A DNA stretch of 64,000 nt from Pseudomonas indica NBRC 103045 (GCF_002091635.1 NZ_BDAC01000007.1:1-64000), one strand, 5' to 3'; numbered from the stretch's first letter, positions 8,933 through 18,197 are shown. Made by a program: numbers and translations. The notes: a model not told the origin generated them from the letters alone.

Positions 8933-9544
8933 ATGTCCTCGTCCTCCTCTGCCGCCTATGCTGCCGCCCGCTGGGCCGAACTCGAACGCCAAGGCGACCT
9001 GGCCTGGGACCTGGATGCCATCGGCAACCGCAGCGAAGCGATCGCCTTCCTGATGCGTTTCGAGAACCGTCTCTGCGTCTACTCCGGTTACGTGGAAAAG
9101 CTCTACAGCACCTACAGCTTCGTGGTGCCGGAGGAGGAGCACGGCAGCATCACCATCCTGCCCGACGAGCAGGCCTGGTACGACACCTTCCATGACATTC
9201 CCGTGGAGGCGGTCGAGCCCACCGGCGTACACATTCTCCCCGGCGAAACCATGGGACACACCGGCCTGTACCTGAAGGTGCCCGGCGAACACCCTTTGGC
9301 GGCCTCCAAGGAGCTGCCCTTCCAGGACGGCCTGAAGCTGCTGATCCAGCGTTACCAGGCGAAGAACGACTGTTTCCTGCCGGTGCTGATCAAGGGCGAC
9401 CTGCGCGAATACGAAGACCGCATGCCCTCGCTGCATCTGCACCGGATCAATCCGGCGAAGCTCGCGCACATCGCGCCGTTGACCGTGGATGCGATCAGGG
9501 CGGCCATCGCCGATCATCTGATCGGGCTGTTCCGCCAGGGCTGA
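8933..9544 (+). CDS. Conserved hypothetical cytoplasmic protein
   Basis: 203 residues, soluble, no signal peptide or membrane segment. I do not recognise a named domain. Visible features are an acidic, aromatic-rich N-terminal half, an HILPGETMGHTGLYLKVPGE segment near residue 100, and a C-terminal part mentioning KGDLREYEDRMPSLHLHRI. It is divergent from mksF. A perfect 7-base inverted repeat (GTAAGGA-TT-TCCTTAC, 8905-8920) lies 12 bases before the ATG, and no good ribosome-binding site is seen at normal spacing. Coding quality is clear from codon use and length. Confidence 0.8.
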   Translation: MSSSSSAAYAAARWAELERQGDLAWDLDAIGNRSEAIAFLMRFENRLCVYSGYVEKLYSTYSFVVPEEEHGSITILPDEQAWYDTFHDIPVEAVEPTGVHILPGETMGHTGLYLKVPGEHPLAASKELPFQDGLKLLIQRYQAKNDCFLPVLIKGDLREYEDRMPSLHLHRINPAKLAHIAPLTVDAIRAAIADHLIGLFRQG

Positions 9545-9658
9545 GTATTCCGCCGCTGTGGCGATGGGTAACAGGTTGCCCAGCGTCTCGGTGCGACCGA
9601 GAGCGAAGCGCGGCGAATTTCTCGACTATGGGTCGGCCCGGATCGGCGTCCGTCTTTC

Positions 9659-9664
9659 TATAGT
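9659..9664 (+). promoter_or_regulatory. Possible -10 element for the exported-protein trio
   Basis: TATAGT lies about 50 bases before the first gene of the 9717-12896 group. A convincing -35 was not identified, so this is only a candidate. Confidence 0.3.
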
Positions 9665-9716
9665 GCGAACAGAGGCCCGCTTGTCTGCAGGCCGACAATA
9701 ACAACAGGAATACGCC

Positions 9717-10820
9717 ATGCGCCCGATTCGTCCGTTCGCCCAGCGTGCGCTCGCCTTGTTCTGCGGCTGTCTCATCAGTTGCTTCGCCCAGGCGGAGCTG
9801 AGGCCCATGGCCGACAGCGAACTGGCGGAGGTCACCGGCCAGGCGATGATCACCCTGGATGGCTTGACCTATGGCGGCTTCGAGTACACGCGGGTCAATA
9901 TCGGCGCCGACATCGACCTGCTCACCAACATCGATGAGCTGCGCCTGGGCAACTACAGCCGGTCGGGCGCCAACACCGTCTCCAACCAGCCGGCGGACAT
10001 CTGGATCGACAACTTCGCGCTCGGGCGGATCGACAACGCTAACTCGTCGGACGCCACCATCGCTCCGTTCCAGATCCGCGACCCCTACGTCGAGTTCGCT
10101 TTCAAGGTAAACGCCCAGGGCGTGCGCGAAGTGGCCGGCATCCGCCTGGGTTTCGGCCGGGCCCGGGGCGATCTGTCCGGCGACATCCGCTCGCTGACCG
10201 GGGTGATGCAGGGGCTGGTGACCGGCTCGGCGTCCACCGCACGTGAGTACTACATGCAGCAGAACGGCCTGAACAGCCTGACCTGCGCTTTCGATTTCAA
10301 CTGCCTGGCCCTGAGTCTAGCGGGCGACACCGAAATCTATAGCGAGGTTCAACTGGTGAAGAGCGGCACCGGCGAAACCACCATCAACGGCCAGCCGATC
10401 AACCGTGCGACCGATATCGGCGTGGCCAAGGGCGACTCCTTCCAGACCGACAACGCGCTGCTGAAAGGCATCTTGCCGCTGATCGCTGCCAACAACGGCG
10501 ATTGCAAGGCTTCCGGTCTGCCGGCCTGCTTCGCTTTGCTCAACTATAAGAGCATCTTCATCGGCGACCGCACCCAGACCGACCTCAACCTCGGCGGTGC
10601 CCAGGGCATCTTCTTCTCCCTGCAGAACCAGAACGTGCCCTGGCAGGACCTGGCCGCGGCGAACGCCAGGTTCGTCGAAACCCAGTCCGGCGCCTTCGCC
10701 AACTTCGCCAAGACCGGCGAGGGCGCGAATGCGATGTACCCGTTCATCGTGTCGCTCTACGAAGCCCTGAACGGCACCGCGCGGGTACCGACCTGCATGG
10801 GCCAGGGCAAGGGTTGCTGA
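9717..10820 (+). CDS. Exported protein, DUF6160-like (first of three)
   Basis: 367 residues. A cleavable signal peptide (about 1-25, ending CFAQA) is followed at once by the motif ELRPMADSELAEVTGQ, and then a region rich in Asp/Asn and short beta-strand patterns (NIGADIDLLTNIDELRLGNY). This motif, shared by the next two genes, resembles the start of proteins annotated DUF6160, which I recall as uncharacterised secreted or surface proteins of Pseudomonas and Acinetobacter. Four Cys residues occur in spaced pairs. An AGGAA site precedes the ATG. Function is unknown; a filament- or envelope-associated role is only a guess. Confidence 0.75.
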   Translation: MRPIRPFAQRALALFCGCLISCFAQAELRPMADSELAEVTGQAMITLDGLTYGGFEYTRVNIGADIDLLTNIDELRLGNYSRSGANTVSNQPADIWIDNFALGRIDNANSSDATIAPFQIRDPYVEFAFKVNAQGVREVAGIRLGFGRARGDLSGDIRSLTGVMQGLVTGSASTAREYYMQQNGLNSLTCAFDFNCLALSLAGDTEIYSEVQLVKSGTGETTINGQPINRATDIGVAKGDSFQTDNALLKGILPLIAANNGDCKASGLPACFALLNYKSIFIGDRTQTDLNLGGAQGIFFSLQNQNVPWQDLAAANARFVETQSGAFANFAKTGEGANAMYPFIVSLYEALNGTARVPTCMGQGKGC

Positions 10821-10821
10821 G

Positions 10822-12378
10822 ATGCGGGCGGCCATGATCGCAGGGTTGGCGCTCCTGGCACTGGCGGGGGCGGGGCAGGCCATGGAGGCGCTGGACGACC
10901 GGGAGCTGGGCGAAATCAGCGGCGCCGGGGTGGGCTTCTTTTTGGATAACTTCTACTACGACCAGGGCAGCGCCACCGCGCGGGTCACCGGCCTCAAGGA
11001 CACCCAGGGCAACCCGCTGGCGATCGACTTCGAACGGGCCTACATCAAGGGCGAAGGCAGCCAGCGCGGCACCCTGGATACCGAAGCCAGCCTGGGCTCG
11101 CCGCTGCATCCGTTCACCCTCGGCGTGGTCAGCGGAGCCAAGGCGCCGACCCTGCCGGCGGGCGGCCAGGCGCTGCAATTGCACACGCCGACCTGGACCG
11201 ATCCGCTCAACGACACCCATCAGTACGGCCTCTGGTCTTACTACCAGGGCTGTTTGTACGGTGAGGCCGGGTGTACCGACCCGCAGAAGGCGGTGAACAA
11301 CATCGACGTCGAGCTGAACAAGCTGCAGAGCCAGCGCGACCAGTTGCTCGCCCGCTACCAGAGCGTCGGCTTCCTTACCCTCAAGAGCGGCATCGACCAG
11401 GACATGCAAGTGGTCTATCAGCGCCAGGCGCAGGTGGCCACGGAAACCAGCGATGTGCAGAGCGCCTACGGCACCATGCAGACCCGCTATGCCGCCGCAC
11501 CTTCCACGGCCGACCTGTTCTACCCGAAGCCGGCGTTCGGCGAGAAGTACGGCTGCGGCAACATCTGCATCAACAGCGCGGCGCGGGCCTACAACCAGTC
11601 GGTGGACGCCTATCAGCAGCAGGTCAGCGAGCTGGCCGCCGCGCAGAAATCACTGGCCGAGGCCTGGAACACGGAGCGTGATGGCTACACGCTGAACCAG
11701 CGGGCCACCGACTACGACGAGTTTTCCAACCTCTGCGGGACCCCCACCCAGCAGCAGCCGAGCTGCGCGGCCGGGCGGGTCAAGAAGACCCAGGACAACC
11801 GTAGCGTACTGGTCATCGTGGCCACCTCGCTGCAGAACGGCGGCACCCGGGTCAAGGGGCTGGACATCGGCATCGAAGCCACCTTCACCCTGCCGTCGAC
11901 CGCCTACAGCGGCGCCGCAAGCGGTGCGACCAAGGGCGCCACCTCCACCCGAACCGACTTCTTTTCCATCAATCTGGAAGGCTTCAGCCTGCACGGCGCC
12001 TACCTCAACCTCTGGGGCGACAGCAGCGGCCTGGTGGGTGAGACCAGCCTGCAGATGTACGCCGACAAGCTGATCATCGGCGGCTGTCGCAATTGCTCCG
12101 ATGCCAACCGCGCCGTGGCGAAGAACCTCTACTTCGACATCAACCTCGGGCACGGCACCCTGCAGCCGCTCAGCCTGGGTGTGCTGTCCGACGGCGAGCT
12201 GCGCCTGTCGCTGCCCGGCGTCACCTGGGCCAACCACGAGGCTTTTTACCAGCAGGTGCCGAAGAGCAACATCAGCATCGGCAACCTGAACATCGGCGGT
12301 GTCGACCTGGGCTCGCAAGTGGTGCGCGGGATGCGCGTGGATTACCTGGACGTCCGCACGGTGAGCTTGCCTCGCTGA
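10822..12378 (+). CDS. Exported protein with coiled-coil insert, DUF6160-like (second of three)
   Basis: 518 residues. Signal peptide (about 1-20, ending GQAM), then the motif ALDDRELGEISGAG, equivalent to that of the neighbours. The middle (about 155-300) is predicted to form long helices or coiled coil (NNIDVELNKLQSQRDQL; AYQQQVSELAAAQKSLAEA), which the flanking paralogues lack. Several Cys pairs (CLYGEAGC, CGNIC, CRNC) suggest disulfides outside the cytoplasm. The C-terminal part returns to the beta-rich style of the first protein. It starts one base after the preceding stop, so the three genes are probably cotranscribed. Confidence 0.75.
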   Translation: MRAAMIAGLALLALAGAGQAMEALDDRELGEISGAGVGFFLDNFYYDQGSATARVTGLKDTQGNPLAIDFERAYIKGEGSQRGTLDTEASLGSPLHPFTLGVVSGAKAPTLPAGGQALQLHTPTWTDPLNDTHQYGLWSYYQGCLYGEAGCTDPQKAVNNIDVELNKLQSQRDQLLARYQSVGFLTLKSGIDQDMQVVYQRQAQVATETSDVQSAYGTMQTRYAAAPSTADLFYPKPAFGEKYGCGNICINSAARAYNQSVDAYQQQVSELAAAQKSLAEAWNTERDGYTLNQRATDYDEFSNLCGTPTQQQPSCAAGRVKKTQDNRSVLVIVATSLQNGGTRVKGLDIGIEATFTLPSTAYSGAASGATKGATSTRTDFFSINLEGFSLHGAYLNLWGDSSGLVGETSLQMYADKLIIGGCRNCSDANRAVAKNLYFDINLGHGTLQPLSLGVLSDGELRLSLPGVTWANHEAFYQQVPKSNISIGNLNIGGVDLGSQVVRGMRVDYLDVRTVSLPR

Positions 12379-12389
12379 GGAAGATCGAG

Positions 12390-12896
12390 ATGACGATTGC
12401 GAAAGCGCTGTTGCCGTTGTTCCTGCTCGTCGGTGCCGCCCTGGCGCAGGCCGAGCTACGGCCGCTCGACGAGGGCGAGCTGCAGGACGTGACCGGCCAG
12501 GACGGCATCAGTCTCAGCGCCAACCTGACCTTCGCGCCCAACCCGGCGCTGACCCGCTGCGCCGGCGGTTGTGGTGCCCGGGTGGCGATCAAGCCGGGGC
12601 ACAGCGACGGCTTCATCGTCGTCGACAACATCCTCGGCACCTTCAGCTTCGAGGGCCTGAAGCTGGACATCGTAACCATCGACAGCGGTTTCGCCGGCGA
12701 AGGCGCGCAATTCAACGGCCAGGCCCTGCGCCTGGAACTGACCGAGGCGCGCTTCGAAAACGCCCGCTTCACCCTCGGCAGCTCGAACCAGGCGCGCGGC
12801 GACCAGGCGGGGTTCCGCCAGACCGATCTGCTGACCTACAGCACTAACGGCGAGGTGCGCCTGCACGGCAACCTATATTTCTTCGCCGCACCCTGA
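12390..12896 (+). CDS. Exported protein, DUF6160-like (third of three)
   Basis: 168 residues from the ATG at 12390. Signal peptide (about 1-20, ending LAQA), then ELRPLDEGELQDVTGQDG, nearly the same as in the first protein. A beta-rich domain follows, with one close Cys pair (CAGGC) near residue 54. The start follows GAGG 11 bases after the stop of the preceding gene. The same reading frame is open further upstream, but the signal peptide fixes the start. It completes a three-gene set of exported proteins of very different length (367, 518, 168). Confidence 0.75.
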   Translation: MTIAKALLPLFLLVGAALAQAELRPLDEGELQDVTGQDGISLSANLTFAPNPALTRCAGGCGARVAIKPGHSDGFIVVDNILGTFSFEGLKLDIVTIDSGFAGEGAQFNGQALRLELTEARFENARFTLGSSNQARGDQAGFRQTDLLTYSTNGEVRLHGNLYFFAAP

Positions 12897-13053
12897 GCCT
12901 ATCTCCGGCCCCGCGTCGCACCGTCCGGTAGCGACGGCCTTTCCGCCCGCCGCGTTTCCAGCCACAATTCCGCTATTGAGTGCCATCGTCACGAGCGATG
13001 GTGCCGGCAGCCCGAGCCCATCCGCCCGCAAGGCGGGGCCATGAGGAGAACCC

Positions 13054-14601
13054 ATGAGCAACAACGATCGCGTCATCATCTTCGACACCACCCTGCGCGA
13101 CGGCGAACAAAGCCCCGGCGCCTCCATGACCAAGGAAGAAAAGCTGCGCATCGCCAAGGCGCTGGAGCGGCTGCGGGTGGACGTGATCGAAGCCGGTTTC
13201 GCCATCGCCAGCCCTGGCGACTTCGAAGCGGTCAAGGCAATTGCCGACACCATCAAGGACAGCACCGTGTGCAGCCTGTCGCGCGCGGTGGACGCCGACA
13301 TCGACCGCGCCGCCGAGGCGCTGGCCGGGGCCAATTCCGGGCGCATCCATACCTTCATCGCCACCAGCCCGATCCACATGCAATACAAGCTGCGCATGCA
13401 GCCGGAGCAGGTGGTGGCGCAGGCCGTCCACGCGGTCAAGCGCGCGCGCAACCTGTGCGCCGACGTCGAATTCTCCTGCGAGGACGCCGGCCGTTCCGAC
13501 CTGGATTTCCTCTGCCGCATCATCGAGGCGGCCATCGACGCCGGGGCGAGCACCATCAACATCCCGGACACTGTCGGCTACGCCATTCCGCACCAGTACG
13601 CCGAAACCATCCGCCAACTGCTGCACCGCATCCCCAACGCCGACAAGGCAGTATTCTCGGTGCACTGCCACAACGACCTCGGCCTGGCCGTGGCCAACTC
13701 CCTGGCGGCAGTGGTGGCCGGCGCGCGGCAGGTGGAGTGCACCATCAACGGCCTCGGCGAGCGCGCCGGCAACGCCGCGCTGGAAGAGATCGTCATGGCC
13801 ATCAAGACCCGCCAGGACCTGCTCGGCGTCTACACCAACATCGACACCCCGCACATCCTCAGTACCTCGCGGATGGTCTCCGGCATCACCGGCTTCCCGG
13901 TGCAGCCGAACAAGGCCATCGTTGGCGCCAACGCCTTCGCCCACGAGTCGGGCATCCACCAGGATGGCGTGCTCAAGCACCGCGAGACCTACGAAATCAT
14001 GTCCGCCCAGTCGGTCGGCTGGCACACCAACAAGATGGTGCTGGGCAAGCACTCCGGGCGTAACGCCTTCCGTACCCGCCTCGAAGAGCTGGGCATCGCC
14101 CTCGGCGGCGAGGCCGAGCTGAACGCCGCCTTCGCCCGCTTCAAGGCGCTGGCCGACAAGAAGCACGAAATCTTCGACGAAGACCTGCAGGCGCTGGTCT
14201 CCGACACCCTGGCCGAGGAAGCGCCGGAGCACTTCAAGCTGGTCTACTTGGAGGTCGCCTCCAAGACCGGCGAAGTGCCCGAGGCGAAGATCGTGGTCAG
14301 CGTCGCCGGCAGCGAGCAGCAGGGCACCGCCCAGGGGTCCGGCCCGGTGGACGCCACCTTCAAGGCCATCGAGTCCATTGCCAATTCCGACGCCAACCTG
14401 CAGCTCTACTCGGTCAACGCCATTACCCAGGGCACCGACTCCCAGGGCGAGGTCACGGTGCGCCTGGAGAAGGGCGGTCGCATCGTCAACGGCAACGGTG
14501 CCGACACCGACATCCTGGTCGCCTCGGCCAAGGCCTACATCAACGCGCTGAACCTGATGCAGGCCGGTCAGAAGGCGCACCCGCAGGTGGCTGACGTTTG
14601 A
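13054..14601 (+). CDS. leuA: 2-isopropylmalate synthase, E. coli-type
   Basis: 515 residues. It condenses acetyl-CoA with 2-oxoisovalerate, the first committed step of leucine synthesis. The N-terminal TIM barrel has the DTTLRDGEQ motif (10-18) and metal ligands HCH (H204, H206) followed by NDLGLA. A linker with HESGIHQDG follows, and then a C-terminal allosteric LeuA dimer domain (about 390-510). The length and motif style are of the E. coli type, unlike the about 556-residue form I recall as the main enzyme in many pseudomonads. A strong GAGGAG site precedes the ATG. No leucine-rich leader peptide is visible in 12897-13053. The stop overlaps the TTG start of the next gene. Confidence 0.93.
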   Translation: MSNNDRVIIFDTTLRDGEQSPGASMTKEEKLRIAKALERLRVDVIEAGFAIASPGDFEAVKAIADTIKDSTVCSLSRAVDADIDRAAEALAGANSGRIHTFIATSPIHMQYKLRMQPEQVVAQAVHAVKRARNLCADVEFSCEDAGRSDLDFLCRIIEAAIDAGASTINIPDTVGYAIPHQYAETIRQLLHRIPNADKAVFSVHCHNDLGLAVANSLAAVVAGARQVECTINGLGERAGNAALEEIVMAIKTRQDLLGVYTNIDTPHILSTSRMVSGITGFPVQPNKAIVGANAFAHESGIHQDGVLKHRETYEIMSAQSVGWHTNKMVLGKHSGRNAFRTRLEELGIALGGEAELNAAFARFKALADKKHEIFDEDLQALVSDTLAEEAPEHFKLVYLEVASKTGEVPEAKIVVSVAGSEQQGTAQGSGPVDATFKAIESIANSDANLQLYSVNAITQGTDSQGEVTVRLEKGGRIVNGNGADTDILVASAKAYINALNLMQAGQKAHPQVADV

Positions 14602-15395
14602 TTACCGAGCTTCGCCGTCGCGCCTACCTGGGCGCCATGCAGGTGGTCAGTTGGCTGCCGCGCAGCGAGCTGCCGTTCGCCGCGCCGTCGCGTCCCGAGT
14701 TGTTCGAGCCGCCAGCGCCCGAGCCGGAGGTCGCCGCCGCCCCGGTCGTGGAGACCCCGGCGCCGTCCGCCGCTCCGTCCACGGTGCCCACTCCGGCCGA
14801 ACGGCCGAGGATCGAGGTTCCCCGGCCCGCCACCCAGGCGCGTGGCGAAGCGAAACCGGTGGCGGCCGACGAGCCCGCCCCGGCGGAGGACACCCGACCC
14901 GCGACCGCGCCGCCCCCGCGTTTCGCCCTGCAATTGCTGCGCGCCGGCGATTGCCTGCTGCTGGTCGAACTGCCAAACGGCGAGAGCTTCCAGAGCCGCG
15001 ATCCGGCCTACCTGTTGCTCAAGGACCTGCTGCGCGCCGCCGGCCTGCCGGACAGCCCGCGCCTGATCGGCGAGCCGGTGCGCTGGCCGCTGCTGGTGCG
15101 CGGCAACATGGACCAGGGCCCGGATGCCGCGCGCGACTTCCTCCAAGGCTTCGTCGCCGCGCGGATGGACGAAGGCGAGCCGTGCGCCTGCCTGTGGCTG
15201 GTCGGTCTGCCGGCCGTGCGCTTCGCCGGCGAGGCGGACAGCGAAGCGTTCAATCGGGAGCTGCGGATCGAAGGGCTCGGCGCCGCCTGGGCCTTGCCGG
15301 GCCTGGAAATGCTGATGGAAGAACCGGCCCGCAAGGCCGAACTCTGGCAGGCCATGCGCCGGGTGCGTCAACGTTGGATGAGTCGTAGCGAATGA
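14598..15395 (+). CDS. holD: DNA polymerase III psi subunit, pseudomonad type
   Basis: 265 residues, opening with a TTG that overlaps the leuA stop (TTGA) and has AGGTGG at 14585-14590. The first residues ([18 protein letters not shown]) resemble the N-terminus of E. coli psi, which contacts the clamp loader. A Pro/Ala-rich linker (about 30-105) is followed by a compact domain with LLRAAGL and an [13 protein letters not shown]-terminal helix. Psi joins chi to tau/gamma and so links single-strand binding protein to the clamp loader. E. coli also has holD directly before rimI, and the same adjacency holds here with a four-base overlap. A cryptic psi of this kind was described in Pseudomonas. 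The call rests on synteny plus weak similarity at both ends. Confidence 0.75.
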   Translation: MITELRRRAYLGAMQVVSWLPRSELPFAAPSRPELFEPPAPEPEVAAAPVVETPAPSAAPSTVPTPAERPRIEVPRPATQARGEAKPVAADEPAPAEDTRPATAPPPRFALQLLRAGDCLLLVELPNGESFQSRDPAYLLLKDLLRAAGLPDSPRLIGEPVRWPLLVRGNMDQGPDAARDFLQGFVAARMDEGEPCACLWLVGLPAVRFAGEADSEAFNRELRIEGLGAAWALPGLEMLMEEPARKAELWQAMRRVRQRWMSRSE

Positions 15396-15844
15396 GTGAT
15401 GCGTTGTCGTTCCGCCCCATGACCGAGGCGGATCTCGAAGCTGTGTTGAAAATCGAATATGCCGCCTTCAGCCACCCCTGGACCCGGGGCATCTTCCTCG
15501 ACAGCCTGAAAAGCTACGATTGCTGGCTGATGTTCGAAGGCAGCCAACAGGTCGGCCACGGGGTGATCCAGGTGGTGGTCGGCGAAGCCCATCTGCTCAA
15601 CATCACGGTCAAGCCGGAGAGCCAGGGGCGCGGACTCGGCCTGCGTCTGCTGGAGCACCTGATGCACCGCGCCCGCGAGCTCCAGGCCGGGGAGTGCTTC
15701 CTCGAAGTGCGTGCCAGCAACCAGCCGGCCTACCGCCTCTACGAACGCTACGGGTTCAACGAAATCGGCCGCCGCCGCGACTACTACCCGGCGGTCGGTG
15801 GGCGGGAAGATGCCCTGGTCATGGCCTGTACGCTGATCGAGTGA
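15392..15844 (+). CDS. rimI: Ribosomal-protein-alanine N-acetyltransferase
   Basis: 150 residues, the standard RimI length. GNAT fold with acetyl-CoA loop QGRGLGLRLL near residues 72-81 and the C-terminal NQPAYRLYERYGFNEIGRRRDYY signature region. RimI acetylates the N-terminal alanine of ribosomal protein S18. The ATGA overlap with holD shows coupling, as in E. coli. It converges on the next gene with only two bases between the stops. Confidence 0.93.
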   Translation: MSDALSFRPMTEADLEAVLKIEYAAFSHPWTRGIFLDSLKSYDCWLMFEGSQQVGHGVIQVVVGEAHLLNITVKPESQGRGLGLRLLEHLMHRARELQAGECFLEVRASNQPAYRLYERYGFNEIGRRRDYYPAVGGREDALVMACTLIE

Positions 15845-15846
15845 CC

Positions 15847-16509
15847 TCAGGCCTCGGCCGGCCGGCTCTCCATCAGCATGTACAGGCGGAACAGGACCAC
15901 GTTGGCGAACAACTGGAGAAAGCCGTTGAAGCTGTCCAGCAGAACGGCGGCGAGGGTTTCCGGTTCCTCGCCGAGCTGGCGGTAGCTCCACCAGTCGAAC
16001 AGCCAGAGCGGCAGCATCACCGCCATCACACAACCGAGCACCAGCCAGAAGCGGCGCCCGGCAGTCAGACGGAAGCTTTCCCGCATGGCCGCCAGCGGCG
16101 TCATCCTGCGCAGCACCACGAGAATCTCGCCGAACGCCAGGCGGATCATCAGCCACAGGCCCGGCAGCAGGAACAGCGAGGCGCCGAGCATGATCAGCAG
16201 CGTACTCAACCCCACCAGTACCGCGAGCGTCGGCCACAGGCGCAGGCTCATCGCCAGGAGGTCGGCGCTGCGCGGCCGGTAGCCCTGGCTGCGGGCATCG
16301 AGGAAGAGAATCAGCGCACCCGTGTAGAGCGGATAGAACAGCAGGCTGGCGAGCACTTCGTAGACCCGCGCCCGCTCTTCGCCAGTGCCGCCGATCATCA
16401 ACTGCGCCAGGCTTTCGAGCAGGACCAGGGGCAGGCAGAAGGAGGCGATGGCGACCAGGTTACGGCTGAAGAAGAACCAGGAGTCGCGCAGGATGTTCAG
16501 AGGATTCAT
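15847..16509 (-). CDS. YciC-like integral membrane protein
   Basis: 220 residues with about five or six hydrophobic segments (near 18-40, 55-75, 92-125, 155-175, 195-212). The NILRDSWFFFSRN start and the GLWLMIRLAFGEI segment fit the UPF0259/YciC group of inner-membrane proteins of unknown function. It probably lies alone or last in a reverse unit with the two upstream genes, 33 bases after the YbaK-type gene. Confidence 0.75.
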   Translation of the reverse strand: MNPLNILRDSWFFFSRNLVAIASFCLPLVLLESLAQLMIGGTGEERARVYEVLASLLFYPLYTGALILFLDARSQGYRPRSADLLAMSLRLWPTLAVLVGLSTLLIMLGASLFLLPGLWLMIRLAFGEILVVLRRMTPLAAMRESFRLTAGRRFWLVLGCVMAVMLPLWLFDWWSYRQLGEEPETLAAVLLDSFNGFLQLFANVVLFRLYMLMESRPAEA

Positions 16510-16542
16510 CGGCAGATCGCAGGCAAAAAGCAGGGCGCCACT

Positions 16543-17064
16543 TTAACGGATGGCGGCATGGGCTCCAATCGTCGGCACGCACGAGCGGTAGTACAGAACT
16601 CGATTGGGCAGGCTCGGCAGCAGGCGCGACAGCCCGGCCGTGGGTACCTCCAGGGTGCGCTCGGGTGGGCCCGGCGAATAGAGCAGGTAATCGTGATCGA
16701 GAATCGCCCGGTCGAACACCAGCGCGATGCCCGCCGCGTGGCCGAGCGGGCAGGCGCATTGCGGCACGCAGCCGGTCAGCGCAGTCAGCTCGTCGTCGCT
16801 GGCAACCGAAGGTCGCGCGCCGAGCAGCGCTTTCAGTTGGGCCCAGTCGGCACGCGCGTCTTCCAGGGTGACCAGCATGGCGTATCCGCCACTTTTCAGA
16901 CGCAGGAACAGGCTCTTGCTTTCCACCCCGCGCAGCCCGAAACGCTGGCGCACGGCGTGGGCGGTGGGGTAGTCGAGCACCGCTTCGTGTTCCACCTCGC
17001 GGAAGGGGACCCGGTGCTCCGTGAGCAGCGCCAGGTTGCGCGCGCGCAAGGCGGCGAGGCTCAT
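16543..17064 (-). CDS. YbaK/prolyl-tRNA editing-domain deacylase
   Basis: 173 residues. A YbaK/ProX-type aminoacyl-tRNA deacylase domain covers most of the protein: HEAVLDYPTAHAVRQ near 26-40, the conserved Lys in GVESKSLFLR near 50, and the CPLGHA loop near 105. Freestanding members hydrolyse tRNAs mischarged on proline or related isoacceptors. It shares an ATGA overlap with the upstream hydrolase gene, so both are translated together. Substrate is not predictable here. Confidence 0.85.
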   Translation of the reverse strand: MSLAALRARNLALLTEHRVPFREVEHEAVLDYPTAHAVRQRFGLRGVESKSLFLRLKSGGYAMLVTLEDARADWAQLKALLGARPSVASDDELTALTGCVPQCACPLGHAAGIALVFDRAILDHDYLLYSPGPPERTLEVPTAGLSRLLPSLPNRVLYYRSCVPTIGAHAAIR

Positions 17065-17618
17065 TGCGGCAACATCCCGAGCAGGGTGTCGCTGTCCAGT
17101 ACCCTGGCGTATTCGCCGTGCAGGTTGGCCATAGCCATCGCATGTACCTCGTCGGCACTGCGCGGCGTACCTGCGAAATCCGTCTTGGCGTAGGTGAAGC
17201 AGGCATCCTCCGCCACCAGCGTGCGAAAGCCGAGGTTGCCGGCGGTCCGGGCGCTGTTTTCCACCGAGTTCTCGCTGGCCACGCCGACGAGGGCGACGGA
17301 CTCGATCCCGCGTACCCGCAGCCAGCGCTCCAGGCCGCTGTGGAGGAAGGCGTCGGTGGTGTTCTTCTCGAACAGCGCTTCGTGGGGCAGCGGCGCCAGC
17401 GGCGGATGAAACTCCACACCCGGCTGGCCTGGCGCGAACACCGAACCGGCCTCGCGAGAGATATGGCGGATGTGCACCACCGGCCAGCCGGCGCTACGCC
17501 AGGCGGCGAGCAGCACGGCGATGCGCTCGGCGGCCTGCGGGTTGTTGCGACTGCGCTCCGGCAGTTGCTGGATGCCGCGCTGCATGTCGATGATGATCAG
17601 GGCGATGGGGTGGTGCAT
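17061..17618 (-). CDS. Isochorismatase-fold hydrolase with Ser at the usual Cys position
   Basis: About 185 residues from ATG 17618, chosen because GGAG lies six bases upstream; ATG 17630 is an alternative. The isochorismatase-like alpha/beta fold has the catalytic Asp in ALIIIDMQRG and the Lys in FEKNTTDAF. The nucleophile segment reads VGVASENSVENSAR, with Ser where cysteine hydrolases have Cys. The end (ADEVHAMAMANLHGEYA) is typical of one subgroup, in which I recall Ser also being found. Substrate unknown; likely a small amide or ester. First gene of a two-gene unit with the YbaK-type deacylase. Confidence 0.85.
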   Translation of the reverse strand: MHHPIALIIIDMQRGIQQLPERSRNNPQAAERIAVLLAAWRSAGWPVVHIRHISREAGSVFAPGQPGVEFHPPLAPLPHEALFEKNTTDAFLHSGLERWLRVRGIESVALVGVASENSVENSARTAGNLGFRTLVAEDACFTYAKTDFAGTPRSADEVHAMAMANLHGEYARVLDSDTLLGMLPQ

Positions 17619-17723
17619 TGATATCTCCATAAGACCGCCAGCCTAGCAAAAGCAGGAACCGGCGCAGAACACAGACGCCCGAATGAGCGCATAATCGCCG
17701 CTCGCCCCGTCCAGGAGTCGCCG

Positions 17724-18197
17724 GTGAATCGAATCGCAGTCTTCGCCGATGTGCAGAACCTCTACTACACCGTGCGCCATGTATACGGCCGGCATTTCCA
17801 CTATGCGGCCTTCTGGAACGAGGTGAGCAGCCACGGGCAGATCGTCGAAGCCTACGCCTATGCCATCGACCGCGGCGACGCCAAGCAGCGGCAGTTCCAG
17901 CAGATCCTGCGCAACCTCGGTTTCGAGGTGAAGCTCAAGCCGTTCATCCAGCGCAGCGACGGCTCGGCCAAGGGCGACTGGGATGTCGGTATCACCATCG
18001 ACGTCCTCGACGCCGCGCCACGGGTCGACGAGATCGTCCTGGCTTCCGGCGATGGCGATTTCGACCTGCTGCTCGAGCAGGTCCGGCGTCGGCATGGGGT
18101 GCGCACCCGCGTCTACGGCGTGCCGGGGCTCACCGCGCAGTCGCTGGTACGGGCCTCCGACCATTACCAGCCGATCGAAGCCAACCTGCTGCTGTAG
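17724..18197 (+). CDS. NYN-domain (LabA/DUF88-type) putative RNase
   Basis: 157 residues from a GTG with AGGAG upstream. NYN/PIN-like fold with acidic residues in the expected places: FADVQN (D9), KGDWDVGITID in the middle, and LASGDGDFDLLL. Proteins of this group are predicted metal-dependent ribonucleases acting on structured RNA. It stands alone between divergent and unrelated units and ends in a strong hairpin. Confidence 0.87.
   Translation: MNRIAVFADVQNLYYTVRHVYGRHFHYAAFWNEVSSHGQIVEAYAYAIDRGDAKQRQFQQILRNLGFEVKLKPFIQRSDGSAKGDWDVGITIDVLDAAPRVDEIVLASGDGDFDLLLEQVRRRHGVRTRVYGVPGLTAQSLVRASDHYQPIEANLLL

Noticed and set aside
12897-13053. Leucine attenuator before leuA
   Set aside because: No short frame rich in Leu codons and no terminator with T run; only a modest CCATCG/CGATGG hairpin.
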